Positions 44,760-53,998 of a DNA stretch of 64,000 bases are shown here, piece after piece; the stretch's first letter is position 1, and each line of letters opens with the position of its first letter. The position numbers were made by a program, and so were the translations under genes. Under the pieces are notes generated by a model. That model saw only the letters and a list, made by a program, of their open reading frames with translations. It was not told the origin of the DNA and ran no database searches. Source of the DNA: Bosea sp. AS-1 (GTDB taxonomy: Bacteria > Pseudomonadota > Alphaproteobacteria > Rhizobiales > Beijerinckiaceae). Location of the stretch: assembly GCF_002220095.1 (NCBI RefSeq), contig NZ_CP022372.1, forward strand, positions 4,002,501 to 4,066,500, written 5' to 3'.

Positions 44760-46025
44760 TCAGCGCAGCAGGTTCCAGGCCTTCAGGAAGAAATCGGGCG
44801 CACCGAAATTGCCGGATTTGAGGGCGACGACCATGTCCGGACCGTCGACGACGCGCGTCCAGGGCACGCCGGGATCGATCTCGGGGCCGATTTCCAGCGT
44901 GCGGACGCCGAGGCCGAGCACGGTCGCGCCCGACGTCTCGCCGCCGGCGACCAGCAGCCGCGTGACGCCGCCCTCCGAGAGTCGCCGCGCCACCTCGGCG
45001 AAGGCGTGCTCGACGATGCTGCCCGCCTTCTCGCGGCCGAGCTTGTCCTGAACTGCCGCGACCTCGGCCGGATCGTCGCTCGAATAGAGCAGGAACGGCT
45101 TGTCCGCCGGCTGCGCCAACGCCCAGGCTGCGAGCCCTGCCGCATCCTGCCGCCCCTCGACCAAGGCGAAGGGATCGACTTTGAGCGCCGGATACCCCGC
45201 CTCCAGCGCCGCCTTGATCTGCCCGCGCGTCGCGGTCGAGCAGCTGCCGGAGATGATGCCGGCGCGGCCAGAAGGGGCCTTGATGTCCTGCGGCCCCGGG
45301 CGCTCCGGCAGCAAGCCGGCGCGGCGGAAATTCTGCGGCAGCCCCATCGCGATGCCCGACCCGCCGGTCAGCAGGACATGTTCGGACACCGCATGGCCGA
45401 GCGTCATCAGATCTTCGTTGGTCAGGGCGTCGGTCACCGCGTAGCGGACGCCGTCGACCTCGAGTTTGGCAAGGCGGGCCTTCACCGCGCTGGGGCCGGC
45501 AAGCACGGTGGCATAGTCGACGAGGCCGACATCCGTCCTCGCCTGTGCCGCCATCAGCCGCATCAGGTTCGAATCCCGCATCGGCGTCAGCGGGTGATCT
45601 TTCATCGAGCTTTCGTGCAGCGGCACCGCGCCGACGAAGAGATAGCCCTGATAGATCGAACGGCCATTCGCCGGGAAAGCCGGGCAGACGATGGCTAGCT
45701 TCGCGCCGAGCCGCTGCATCAGCGCATTCGCGACGGGACCGATATTGCCTTCGGCGGTGGAATCGAAGGTCGAGCAGTATTTGAACAGGATCTGGCGCGC
45801 GCCGGCCGCCAGCAGCGCCTCGCAAGCGGCGAGCGAATCGGCGACCGCCTCGGCCACCGGATTCGTCCGCGATTTCAGTGCGACGACCACGGCATCGGCT
45901 TCCGGCAGGGCCACGCCCTGAGCCGGCACACCAATAACCTGCACCGTGCGCATCCCGGCCCGGTTCAGCATCAGTGCCACATCCGTCGCGCCGGTCATGT
46001 CGTCGGCGATCACACCCAGAAGCAC
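44760..46025 (-). CDS. otnK: Four-carbon acid sugar kinase, OtnK type (DUF1537)
   Basis: The 421-residue kinase has the N-terminal DDMTGATDVA motif, TFDSTAEGNIG, AFPANGRS and a C-terminal nucleotide domain with GGETSG. OtnK phosphorylates 3-oxo-tetronate. The partner genes of that pathway (dehydrogenase, decarboxylase or aldolase, isomerase) are absent here, so the pathway is incomplete in the window. The start is GTG at 46025 with a GGGAGGG ribosome site. It lies upstream of the decarboxylase gene on the same strand (58-bp gap). Confidence 0.88.
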   Translation of the reverse strand: MLLGVIADDMTGATDVALMLNRAGMRTVQVIGVPAQGVALPEADAVVVALKSRTNPVAEAVADSLAACEALLAAGARQILFKYCSTFDSTAEGNIGPVANALMQRLGAKLAIVCPAFPANGRSIYQGYLFVGAVPLHESSMKDHPLTPMRDSNLMRLMAAQARTDVGLVDYATVLAGPSAVKARLAKLEVDGVRYAVTDALTNEDLMTLGHAVSEHVLLTGGSGIAMGLPQNFRRAGLLPERPGPQDIKAPSGRAGIISGSCSTATRGQIKAALEAGYPALKVDPFALVEGRQDAAGLAAWALAQPADKPFLLYSSDDPAEVAAVQDKLGREKAGSIVEHAFAEVARRLSEGGVTRLLVAGGETSGATVLGLGVRTLEIGPEIDPGVPWTRVVDGPDMVVALKSGNFGAPDFFLKAWNLLR

Positions 46026-46309
46026 GGACTACCCTCCCTTTGAATTCCCTTGAGCTGTTCTAGCCGCCGTCCGCGAGCGGCGCGAGCGCCATCGCCGCAT
46101 CGCCTGTCCGCCTGCCCGACATGCCGGCAGCCTCCGCCCAAGAATCGGGCGGCAGCGCCCACGAATTGATGCGCCGCAGCGTCGACGGCGCCGCAGTTCT
46201 GAGTCAACTTGGTCCCGGAAGGAACAAGTTCGCGAATATGGAGCCGGTCGGGGGCGCTGGGCGACCTTTCGAAACGCTCCGAAACACGACGTCCTCGGAG
46301 GGGAAAAGC

Positions 46310-47827
46310 ATGAAGCTTCTGAACAGCCTGGTCGCCGCTTCCGCCCTCGTATTGGCCGCCTGGCCCAGCCTGCAACCGGCATCGGCGCAAGCGCCCTCGA
46401 TATTGCGGATCGGGCTTCAGGAAGACCCGGACATGCTCGATCCGCACAAGGCGCGCACCTTCGTCGGGCGCATCGTCTTCATGGGCCTGTGCGACCGCCT
46501 GCTCGACATCACGCCGGACCTGAAGTTGGTGCCGCGCCTCGCGACATCGTGGGAATTCTCCGCCGACGGGCTGACGCTGACGATGAAGCTGCGCAGCGAC
46601 GCCAAGTTCCACGATGGCGAAGCCTTCAACGCCGCCGCCGCGAAAGCCAATCTCGAACGGGCAATGACCCTGCCCGAATCGCTGCGCAAATCGGAACTAG
46701 CCTCGGTGGCCTCGGTCGAGGCGCCCGATCCCGCGACGCTGGTCCTCAAGCTCAAGCGGCCCGACGCGACGCTCCTCTCCCAGCTCACCGACCGCGCCGG
46801 CATGATGCTGGCGCCGAAGAGCCTCTCCGGCGATGTCGCGGCCAAGCCGATCTGCTCCGGCCCCTATAAATTCGTCGAGCGCGTCCAGAACGACCGCATC
46901 GTGCTGGAGAAATTCAAGGAGCACTGGGAGGCGGAGAAGTACAGTTTCGACCGCATCATCTATCGCGCGATCCCCGATACCACCGTCAGGCTCGCCAATC
47001 TGCGCGCCGGCGAACTCGACATGCTGGAGCGGCTGGCGCCGACCGACGTGAAATCCGCCAAGGCCGACACCGCGCTCAAGGTGATGAGCATCGCCAATCT
47101 CGGCTACCAGGGCATCACCATCAACACAAGCAACGGCGACGCCGCCAAGCAGCCGATGGGGCAGGACAAGCGCGTGCGCCAGGCGCTCTCGCTCGCCATC
47201 GACCGGAAAGTCCTGAGCCAGGTGGTGTTCGAAGGGCTCTATGAGCCGATGAACCAGCCCTTCAACCCGGGCAATTTCTATCTCAGCAGCGATTTTCCGG
47301 TGCCGGAGCGTGACGTCGCGAAGGCAAAGGCGCTCCTCAAGGAAGCAGGCCAGCCTAAGGTCACAGCCGAACTCTTCGTCACCAACAATCCGGTCGACAC
47401 CCAGCTCGGCCAGGTGATCCAGGCGATGGCTCAGGAGGCCGGCATCGACGTCCAGCTGCGCGCGACCGAATTCGCCAGCCAGTTGCGCGACCAGCAGCAG
47501 GGCAAGTTCCAGATGAGCCGGATCGGCTGGTCCGGGCGGATCGACCCCGACGGCAACATCCACCCCTTCGTGACGACGGGCGGCGGCCAGAACGACGGCA
47601 AATATTCCAACCCGGAGGTCGATCGCCTGCTCAACGAGGCCCGCACGATCTACGATCCGGCCGAGCGCAAGAAGCGTTACGACGCGGCGCAGAAGATCCT
47701 GCAGGACGAGCTGCCGATCGTCTATCTCTACAACCAGACGGTGTTCTTCGCGCTGCGCAAGAATATCGAGGGCTTCGTGATCAACCCGGACGGCATGATC
47801 CGGCTGGCGGGGCTGAAGCGCTCGTGA
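46310..47827 (+). CDS. Dipeptide/oligopeptide ABC substrate-binding protein (family 5)
   Basis: The 505-residue periplasmic protein has a Sec signal (LLNSLVAASALVLAAW, ending ASAQA) and the family-5 blocks LQEDPDMLDPHKA and RLATSWEFSADGLTLTMKLR. The ribosome site GGAGGGG at 46297-46303 fixes the start at 46310; the frame is open upstream from 46121. It leads an operon with two permeases, gamma-glutamyltransferase and DUF1028. Confidence 0.93.
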   Translation: MKLLNSLVAASALVLAAWPSLQPASAQAPSILRIGLQEDPDMLDPHKARTFVGRIVFMGLCDRLLDITPDLKLVPRLATSWEFSADGLTLTMKLRSDAKFHDGEAFNAAAAKANLERAMTLPESLRKSELASVASVEAPDPATLVLKLKRPDATLLSQLTDRAGMMLAPKSLSGDVAAKPICSGPYKFVERVQNDRIVLEKFKEHWEAEKYSFDRIIYRAIPDTTVRLANLRAGELDMLERLAPTDVKSAKADTALKVMSIANLGYQGITINTSNGDAAKQPMGQDKRVRQALSLAIDRKVLSQVVFEGLYEPMNQPFNPGNFYLSSDFPVPERDVAKAKALLKEAGQPKVTAELFVTNNPVDTQLGQVIQAMAQEAGIDVQLRATEFASQLRDQQQGKFQMSRIGWSGRIDPDGNIHPFVTTGGGQNDGKYSNPEVDRLLNEARTIYDPAERKKRYDAAQKILQDELPIVYLYNQTVFFALRKNIEGFVINPDGMIRLAGLKRS

Positions 47828-47850
47828 CCACACCGGCGATGTGACGGCCG

Positions 47851-48795
47851 ATGGTCACGCTCATCCTCCGGCGGGTCCTGATCGCGATCCCGACGCTGTT
47901 CCTGGTGTCGCTCTTCGTCTTCGCCCTGCAGCGCGCGCTGCCGGGCGATCCCTTCCTCGTCCTCGCTGGCGAGGAGCGCGATCCCGAGGCGATCGCCCGG
48001 CTGCGCGAAATCTACCGGATGAACGATCCGGTCTTCGTGCAGTTCTTTGCCTGGCTCGGACAGGTGATACAGGGGGATTTCGGCCGGTCGCTACGCACCG
48101 GCGAGCCGGTTCTGGGGCTCATCCTGCAGAAACTGCCGGTGACGCTCCAGCTCGCCGTCGCCTCGATGCTGGTCGCGGTCGCGATCGGCATCCCCATCGG
48201 CATCCTGGCGGCGCGACGCAAGGGCACGGTGGCCGACTATTCGGCCAGCGCGGTCGCGCTCTCCGGCCTGTCGATCCCGAACTTCTGGCTCGGCATCATG
48301 CTGATCCTGCTGGTCTCGGTGCATCTCAAATGGCTGCCCGCCTCGGGCTACGAATCGATTTTCGTCGATCCCAAGGCCGCGATCGAGCGCCTGATCATGC
48401 CGGCCTTCGTGCTCGGAAACGGGCTTGCCGCCTTTCTGATGCGCCATACCCGCTCGGCCATGCTGGAGGTGCTGCGCTCCGACTATGTCCGCACCGCCCG
48501 GGCCAAGGGGCTGGACGAGGACACCGTCGTGCACCGCCATGCCCTGCGCAACGCGCTGGTGCCGATCATCACGCTGACGACACTCCTCTTCGGCGAATTG
48601 CTGGCCGGCGCGGTGCTGACAGAGCAGGTCTTCACAATCCCCGGCTTCGGCAAGCTCATCGTCGATGCCGTGTTCAACCGCGACTACGGCGTGGTGCAGG
48701 GTGTGGTGCTGTGTACCGCGATCGGCTTCATCCTGATGAACCTGCTGGCCGACATCCTCTACATCCTCGTCAACCCGCGGTTGAGGGCGGCCTGA
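47851..48795 (+). CDS. Dipeptide ABC permease (DppB-like)
   Basis: The 314-residue inner-membrane permease has six hydrophobic helices and the EAA loop (YVRTARAKGLDEDTVVHRHALRN in part). It follows the binding-protein gene by 23 bp. Its stop overlaps the DppC-like start in TGATG. Confidence 0.93.
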   Translation: MVTLILRRVLIAIPTLFLVSLFVFALQRALPGDPFLVLAGEERDPEAIARLREIYRMNDPVFVQFFAWLGQVIQGDFGRSLRTGEPVLGLILQKLPVTLQLAVASMLVAVAIGIPIGILAARRKGTVADYSASAVALSGLSIPNFWLGIMLILLVSVHLKWLPASGYESIFVDPKAAIERLIMPAFVLGNGLAAFLMRHTRSAMLEVLRSDYVRTARAKGLDEDTVVHRHALRNALVPIITLTTLLFGELLAGAVLTEQVFTIPGFGKLIVDAVFNRDYGVVQGVVLCTAIGFILMNLLADILYILVNPRLRAA

Positions 48796-49679
48796 TGGCC
48801 TCGATGGATTCGCTTTCCGCGGGCACCGGCGCGGCTAACGGGATGACGACGCGGCCCGGCGTGCTGGCCCGCCTGCTGCGCAACCCCTCGGCACTGATCG
48901 GCGGGGGGCTCGTGCTGCTCTTCGTGCTGATGGCGGTGCTGGCACCGATCCTGCCGCTGGCGGACCCGTTCAAGTCGAATTTCCTGGCCATCCGCAAGCC
49001 GCCTTCGGAGCTCTACTGGTTCGGCACCGACGAGCTCGGACGCGACCAGGTCTCGCGGCTGTTCTTCGGCGCGCAGGCCTCGCTGCTCGCCGGAATCGTG
49101 TCGGTGCTGATTGCGGTCGCCATCGGCCTGCCCTTCGGGCTGCTGGCCGGCTGGTATGGCGGCTGGGTCGACATCGTGATCTCGCGGATCACCGAGGCCC
49201 TGCTCGCCTGCCCCTTCCTGATCCTCGCCATCGCCTTCGCGGCAGTGCTCGGCCCGTCGTTGACCAATGCGATGATCGCGATCGGCCTCTCGGCCGTGCC
49301 GATCTTCATCCGGCTGGTGCGGGGCCAGGTGATGAGCGTCAAGGTCGAGGATTTCGTCGAAGGTGCGCGGGCGGTCGGGGCGCGGGACCTGCGTTTGATG
49401 TTCCGACATGTGCTGCCGAACACGCTCTCGCCGATCATCGTGCAGTCGACATTGTTCATGGCGCGGGCGATCATCCTGGAAGCCGCCCTGTCCTTCCTCG
49501 GGCTGGGCCAGCAGCCGCCGGCGCCGTCCTGGGGCCAGATGCTCAACGTCGCCAAGAACTTCATGGAGCAGGCACCCTGGATGTCGGTGGCGCCGGGCAT
49601 CTGCATCTTCCTGGCCGTGCTCGGTTTCAACCTGCTGGGCGACGGCTTGCGCGATGCGCTCGATCCCAGGGAGACTTAG
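48795..49679 (+). CDS. Dipeptide ABC permease (DppC-like)
   Basis: The 294-residue permease has an N-terminal extension then the DppC block YWFGTDELGRDQVSRLFFG and coupling loop VEGARAVGARDLRLMFRH. It completes the channel with the DppB-like protein. No DppD or DppF ATPase gene follows, so the system must borrow ATPases encoded elsewhere. The start lies in a TGATG overlap. Confidence 0.93.
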   Translation: MASMDSLSAGTGAANGMTTRPGVLARLLRNPSALIGGGLVLLFVLMAVLAPILPLADPFKSNFLAIRKPPSELYWFGTDELGRDQVSRLFFGAQASLLAGIVSVLIAVAIGLPFGLLAGWYGGWVDIVISRITEALLACPFLILAIAFAAVLGPSLTNAMIAIGLSAVPIFIRLVRGQVMSVKVEDFVEGARAVGARDLRLMFRHVLPNTLSPIIVQSTLFMARAIILEAALSFLGLGQQPPAPSWGQMLNVAKNFMEQAPWMSVAPGICIFLAVLGFNLLGDGLRDALDPRET

Positions 49680-49748
49680 ATGACACCGGCCGCTTTCGAC
49701 CTTCACCGCTGACACCGTTTCGACCCTTTTCCACGACTGGATAGGCCC

Positions 49749-51548
49749 ATGTTCACCACCCGCCCCGAAATCCTCGGCACCTTCGGCGTCGTCACCTCGA
49801 CCCACTGGCTCGCCACCGCCTCCGGCATGGCGATGCTGGAAAAGGGCGGCAACGCCTTCGACGCCTGCGCCGCCGCCGCCCTCGTGCTGCAGGTGGTGGA
49901 GCCGCATCTCGTCGGCCCGGCCGGCGACATGCCGGCGGTGTTTTATTCCACCGAGACGAAGAAGGTCGAAGTGCTCTGCGCCCAGGGCAGCGCCCCGCAG
50001 GCCGCGACCATCGCCGCCTACAAGGCACTCGGCCTCGACATGATTCCGGGCTCGGGCCTGCTGGCGACCGTGGTGCCGGGCGCTTTCGGTGGCTGGATGA
50101 CGCTGCTGCGCGATCATGGCCGCCTCAAGCTTCGCGATGTTCTGGAGCCGGCGATCGGCTATTTCGAGAACGGCCACCCGATGCTGCCGCGCGTCTCCGA
50201 TTCGATCCGGGAGCTGACCGACCTCTTCACCCATGAATGGCCGACTTCGGGCGCAGTCTATCTGCCGGGCGGCAACGTGCCGGAAGCGCGCAAGCTCTTT
50301 GCCAACAAGGCGGCGGCGGCCACCTACAAGCGCATCCTCTCCGAGGCGGAAGCCGCCGGCTCGGACCGGCAGGAGCAGATCCAGGCCGCTTACGACGCCT
50401 GGTACAAGGGCTTCGTCGCGGAGGCGATGGACCGGTTCTGCCGCGCCACCGAGGTCATGGATTCCTCGGGCCGGCGCAACAAGGGCCTGCTCACTGCCGA
50501 CGACATGGCGCGCTGGCAACCCACCTATGAGACACCGGCCTCGGCGACCTATCACGACTGGGAGGTCTTCAAGATCGGCCCCTGGGGCCAGGGCCCGGTC
50601 TTCCTGCAGACGCTGAAGATCCTCGAAGGCATCGACCTTGCCGGAATGGGCCCGGCAAGCCCGGAGTTCGTGCACCATGTCGTCGAGGCGATGAAGCTCG
50701 CCTTCGCCGACCGCGAGGCCTATTACGGCGACCCGGACTTCGTGAAGGTGCCGCTCGCCACGCTGCTTTCCGAGGACTATGCCGCCGGGCGGCGCAACCT
50801 GATCGGCGAGCGCGCCTCGCTGGAGCTGCGTCCCGGCGTCGTGCCCGGCTTCGAGGACCAGGTCGCGCATGCATTGAGGGCGCTCGGCGACATTGCCCAG
50901 CCGGGCTCGACCAGCGCCGCCGTCGGTGAGCCGACCATGGCCTCGATGGTCGCTGCCGGGCGCAAGGGCGACACCGTCCATATCGACGTCATCGACAAGT
51001 GGGGCAACATGATCGCGGCGACGCCTTCGGGCGGCTGGCTGCAATCCTCGCCCGTCATCCCGGAACTCGGCTTCCCGCTCAACTCGCGGGCGCAGATGTT
51101 CTGGCTGGAGGAAGGCTTGCCGTCCTCGCTCGCGCCCGGCAAACGGCCGCGCACGACGCTGACGCCGTCGCTCGCCTTCGAGCGGGGCCAGCCGCGCCTC
51201 GCCTTCGGCACGCCGGGCGGCGACCAGCAGGAGCAGTGGCAACTCGGCCTGTTCCTGCGCCGGGTCCATCACGGGCTCAACCTGCAGGAGGCGATCGACC
51301 TGCCGCTGTTCCACACCCAGCACTTCCCCTCCTCCTTCTACCCGCGCGCCTCGCGGCCGGGCCACATGATGATCGAGGAGAGCATCGGCGCCGCCGCCCT
51401 GGCGGAGTTGGCGCGGCGCGGCCATGTCATCGAGAAGGCCCCGGCCTGGACCGTCGGGCGGCTCACCGCGGCGGAACGCAGCAGCGACGGGCTCTTGCGC
51501 GCCGCCGCGACGCCGCGTCTGATGCAGGCCTATGCCGCCGGCCGCTAA
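49749..51548 (+). CDS. ggt: Gamma-glutamyltransferase family protein
   Basis: The 599-residue Ntn hydrolase is a GGT proenzyme. The self-processing threonine is T409 in GDTVHIDVID, aligned with the TTHYSVVD site of Escherichia coli GGT, which yields a large and a small subunit. It transfers or hydrolyses gamma-glutamyl groups of glutathione and related peptides. No signal peptide is seen, so unlike the periplasmic E. coli enzyme it may be cytoplasmic. Placement directly after a peptide importer suggests imported gamma-glutamyl peptides as substrates. Confidence 0.9.
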   Translation: MFTTRPEILGTFGVVTSTHWLATASGMAMLEKGGNAFDACAAAALVLQVVEPHLVGPAGDMPAVFYSTETKKVEVLCAQGSAPQAATIAAYKALGLDMIPGSGLLATVVPGAFGGWMTLLRDHGRLKLRDVLEPAIGYFENGHPMLPRVSDSIRELTDLFTHEWPTSGAVYLPGGNVPEARKLFANKAAAATYKRILSEAEAAGSDRQEQIQAAYDAWYKGFVAEAMDRFCRATEVMDSSGRRNKGLLTADDMARWQPTYETPASATYHDWEVFKIGPWGQGPVFLQTLKILEGIDLAGMGPASPEFVHHVVEAMKLAFADREAYYGDPDFVKVPLATLLSEDYAAGRRNLIGERASLELRPGVVPGFEDQVAHALRALGDIAQPGSTSAAVGEPTMASMVAAGRKGDTVHIDVIDKWGNMIAATPSGGWLQSSPVIPELGFPLNSRAQMFWLEEGLPSSLAPGKRPRTTLTPSLAFERGQPRLAFGTPGGDQQEQWQLGLFLRRVHHGLNLQEAIDLPLFHTQHFPSSFYPRASRPGHMMIEESIGAAALAELARRGHVIEKAPAWTVGRLTAAERSSDGLLRAAATPRLMQAYAAGR

Positions 51549-51568
51549 GCATCGGACCAACAATGAGA

Positions 51569-51610
51569 TAGATCATCGTTATCGCGTCCGAATGGACGCG
51601 CGATGATCTA
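51569..51610. repeat. Composite palindrome between ggt and the DUF1028 gene
   Basis: The 10-bp arms TAGATCATCG (51569-51578) and CGATGATCTA (51601-51610) pair perfectly. Inside, CGCGTCC (51583-51589) and GGACGCG (51594-51600) pair around a GAAT loop, leaving only a TTAT bulge: 17 base pairs in all. The right arm touches the AGGGAG ribosome site of the next gene. Confidence 0.75.
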
Positions 51611-51623
51611 GGGAGCTGACCGC

Positions 51624-52349
51624 ATGACCTGGTCCATCGTCGCCCGTGACGCCGCGACTGGCGCCTATGGCGTCGCCGTCTCGACCTGCGCCTTCGCCGT
51701 CGGCGCGCGCGTGCCTTATGGCGGCGGGCGCACCGGCGCCATCGCAACCCAGGCCTTCGTCAACCCGCTCTACGGGATCGACGGCCTACGCCTCCTGCAG
51801 GAAGGGCGTTCCGCCGTCGAGATCGTCGCGACCCTGACCGCCGCCGATGAAGGCCGCGCCCACCGGCAGCTCCACGTCATCGACCGCGACGGCAAGATCG
51901 CCGCCCATACGGGCGCGGCCTGCATCGACTGGTGCGGGGCGGTGGACGGCCCGCAGGTCTCGGTCGCCGGGAACATGCTGGCAGGGCCCGAGGTCGTGCA
52001 GGAAACGCTCAAGGCCTATATCGCCGCCTCGGCACTCGATTTCGACGAGCGCCTGCTGGTCGCGCTCGAGGCCGGCGAGAAGGCTGGCGGCGACAAGCGC
52101 GGCAAGCAATCCGCCGCGATCCGGATCTGGAGCAGCGAGCCGATGCCGAGCCTCGACATCCGCGTCGACGATCATGCCGATCCACTCAAGGAGCTGCGCC
52201 GTCTCTGGCGCGTCGCGCATCAGCGCTCGGTGCCATTCCAGCAGGCCTCGCCGTCGCGCAGCCGCCCCGCCGGCGTCACCGACCGGGCCGAGCTCGACCG
52301 GCTCTGCACGGAATACGCCGCGAACTGGAACGCGCGGCATCCGGAGTGA
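51624..52349 (+). CDS. DUF1028 family Ntn-hydrolase-like protein
   Basis: The 241-residue protein opens with the DUF1028 pattern TWSIVARDAATGAYGVAVST, with GAIATQAF, VSVAGNMLAG and a GKQSAAIRIW block. The family has an Ntn-hydrolase fold and often sits beside gamma-glutamyltransferase, as here, but the reaction is not established. The AGGGAG ribosome site lies close to the end of the palindrome. Confidence 0.9.
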   Translation: MTWSIVARDAATGAYGVAVSTCAFAVGARVPYGGGRTGAIATQAFVNPLYGIDGLRLLQEGRSAVEIVATLTAADEGRAHRQLHVIDRDGKIAAHTGAACIDWCGAVDGPQVSVAGNMLAGPEVVQETLKAYIAASALDFDERLLVALEAGEKAGGDKRGKQSAAIRIWSSEPMPSLDIRVDDHADPLKELRRLWRVAHQRSVPFQQASPSRSRPAGVTDRAELDRLCTEYAANWNARHPE

Positions 52350-52351
52350 GC

Positions 52352-52378
52352 GGAGAACCCTCTCCCGGAGGGTTCTCC
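52352..52378. terminator. Bidirectional hairpin between convergent genes
   Basis: GGAGAACCCTC (52352-52362) pairs perfectly with GAGGGTTCTCC (52368-52378) around a five-base loop. It sits three bases after the DUF1028 stop and before the stop of the convergent D-threonine-aldolase-like gene. There is no T-run on either side. Confidence 0.65.
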
Positions 52379-52385
52379 GAACACT

Positions 52386-53507
52386 TCAGGACAGTTTGCC
52401 GCGCGCCGCGACCGGCAATTCGCCGATGAGCTTGTCGCCGCGCACGGTGATGAGCCGGTCGACCATGTTGACGACGACGCAGACATGGTTCGGCACGATG
52501 CGAACCACCTCGCCCACCACCGGTCGCTCGTTCGTGCCCGACAGGTCGAGGAAGCCGTGCTCCTCGGCGAACTGCGCGATCCGCGCCTGCGGGTATTCGA
52601 GGATCAGCCCGTGGCCGTCGAGATTGCCCTTGTCACTGGTCAGCGTCTTGGAGCCGGAATCGAGGATGCCCCGCTCGGGCGCCGCCCGGCTCACCACGGT
52701 GGCGTAGACATTGAGCGCGCAATCATCGAGCGTGGCGACACCGGCCGCCATCTGCATGCGATCATTGAAGATCGAGGTGCCGGAGCGGTGCTCGGTCGAG
52801 CCCTTCAGCTTGCCGATATGGGGGAGATTGGGAGAGCCGCCGGTGGAGACGATATCGGCCTTGAGACCGGCATCGTGCAGGCCGGCATTGGCGGTGTCGA
52901 GGAACACCTGTGTCCGCTCCCAGCCATCCTCCGGCGGGTACATCAGGAAGCCGGCGAAGCGCAGGCCGGGCGAAGCGGCAACCATCTTCGCAAGCTCGAC
53001 CGCCTCGCCGGGCGTCTCGACGCCGGCGCGCTTGCGCCCGGTATCGCATTCGATCACCACCTCAAGATCACGGCCTGCAATCTCGCCGGCGCGGGGCAGT
53101 CCGGAGATCGTGACGGGATTGTCGGCGGCGACGATCATCCGGACGCGACGCTGGAGTGCGCCGAGGCGGCCCAGCTTTTCCTCGCCGAGGATGTTGTAGC
53201 TGATCATGATGTCGTCGATGCCGCCATCGGCCATGACCTCGGCTTCGCCGAGCTTCTGGCAGGTGATGCCGCGCGCGCCGGCCTCGATCTGGAGGCGGGC
53301 CAGCACCGGCGACTTATGCGTCTTGATATGCGGGCGGTTGGCGAGGCCGGCTGCGTCGCAGGTCGCCTGGAGACGGGCGATGTTGGCATCGACCTTGTCG
53401 AGATCGATCACCACCGCCGGCGTGCCGTAGATACGGGCGATCTCGGCGGCGAGCGAGGTCGCGGCCGGCTGGTTGAGCGACGCGGAGGTGGTAGCGGTCA
53501 CGCTCAT
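52386..53507 (-). CDS. D-threonine aldolase / D-serine dehydratase-like PLP enzyme
   Basis: The 373-residue enzyme has the alanine-racemase-type barrel N-terminal domain with the RPHIKTHKSP motif that carries the Schiff-base lysine, and a C-terminal domain with the NHVCVVVN motif (the HxC pair that binds the divalent metal in this family). It should cleave or deaminate D-3-hydroxy amino acids such as D-threonine or D-serine. It overlaps the RidA gene in ATGA, and a RidA enzyme would remove the reactive enamine product, which favours dehydratase chemistry. Confidence 0.87.
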   Translation of the reverse strand: MSVTATTSASLNQPAATSLAAEIARIYGTPAVVIDLDKVDANIARLQATCDAAGLANRPHIKTHKSPVLARLQIEAGARGITCQKLGEAEVMADGGIDDIMISYNILGEEKLGRLGALQRRVRMIVAADNPVTISGLPRAGEIAGRDLEVVIECDTGRKRAGVETPGEAVELAKMVAASPGLRFAGFLMYPPEDGWERTQVFLDTANAGLHDAGLKADIVSTGGSPNLPHIGKLKGSTEHRSGTSIFNDRMQMAAGVATLDDCALNVYATVVSRAAPERGILDSGSKTLTSDKGNLDGHGLILEYPQARIAQFAEEHGFLDLSGTNERPVVGEVVRIVPNHVCVVVNMVDRLITVRGDKLIGELPVAARGKLS

Positions 53508-53962
53508 GGCAGCACCTTCACGATCACCTCGATCTCGACGGTCATACGGTTCGGCAGCGAGCCCATGCCGACAGCCGAGCGGGCATGGCGACCGCGATCC
53601 CCCAGCACGGCGACGAAGAGGTCTGAGCAGCCGTTGATGACCTTGGGATGATCGGAGAAGTCCGGCGCGGCATTGACCATGCCGAGCAGCTTGACGATCT
53701 CGATCTTGTCGAGCGAGCCGGCAGCCTTCTTCATCGCGGCGAGCAGGCCGAGGCCGGTCTGCTTCGCGTGCTCATAAGCCTGCTCGATGGTGACGTCGGC
53801 GCCGACCTTACCGGTCGGATAGGTGCCGTCGGCGCGCTTGGGCCCCTGCCCCGAGAGATAGATCATGTCACCGACTTGCTTGAAGCTGACATAGGTCGCG
53901 ACCGGGCTCGGCACCTCCGGCAAGGTCAACCCCAGTTCCTTCAGCTTGTCATCGGCACTCAT
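53504..53962 (-). CDS. RidA/YjgF family protein
   Basis: The 152-residue protein has the YjgF fold pattern (YLSGQGPKRADG; LGMVNAAPDFSDHPKVINGCSD) and the ARSAVGMGSLP block with the arginine used by RidA to bind 2-aminoacrylate-type enamines. It is slightly longer than the usual 125-130 residues, with an N-terminal extension. Overlap with the PLP enzyme gene points to joint detoxification of enamines from D-serine or D-threonine deamination. Confidence 0.9.
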   Translation of the reverse strand: MSADDKLKELGLTLPEVPSPVATYVSFKQVGDMIYLSGQGPKRADGTYPTGKVGADVTIEQAYEHAKQTGLGLLAAMKKAAGSLDKIEIVKLLGMVNAAPDFSDHPKVINGCSDLFVAVLGDRGRHARSAVGMGSLPNRMTVEIEVIVKVLP

Positions 53963-53998
53963 GGTCTTCTCCTCGAACGCTCTCGATGCAAGGTCGTC

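Noticed and set aside
47841..48794. Long upstream extension of the DppC-like frame
   Set aside because: The extension is a shadow inside the DppB-like gene; the TGATG overlap at 48793-48797 gives the real start.
48759..51563. A 934-codon open frame antisense to the DppC-like and ggt genes
   Set aside because: It covers two well-supported genes on the other strand and has an arginine/alanine/histidine-rich composition typical of shadow frames.
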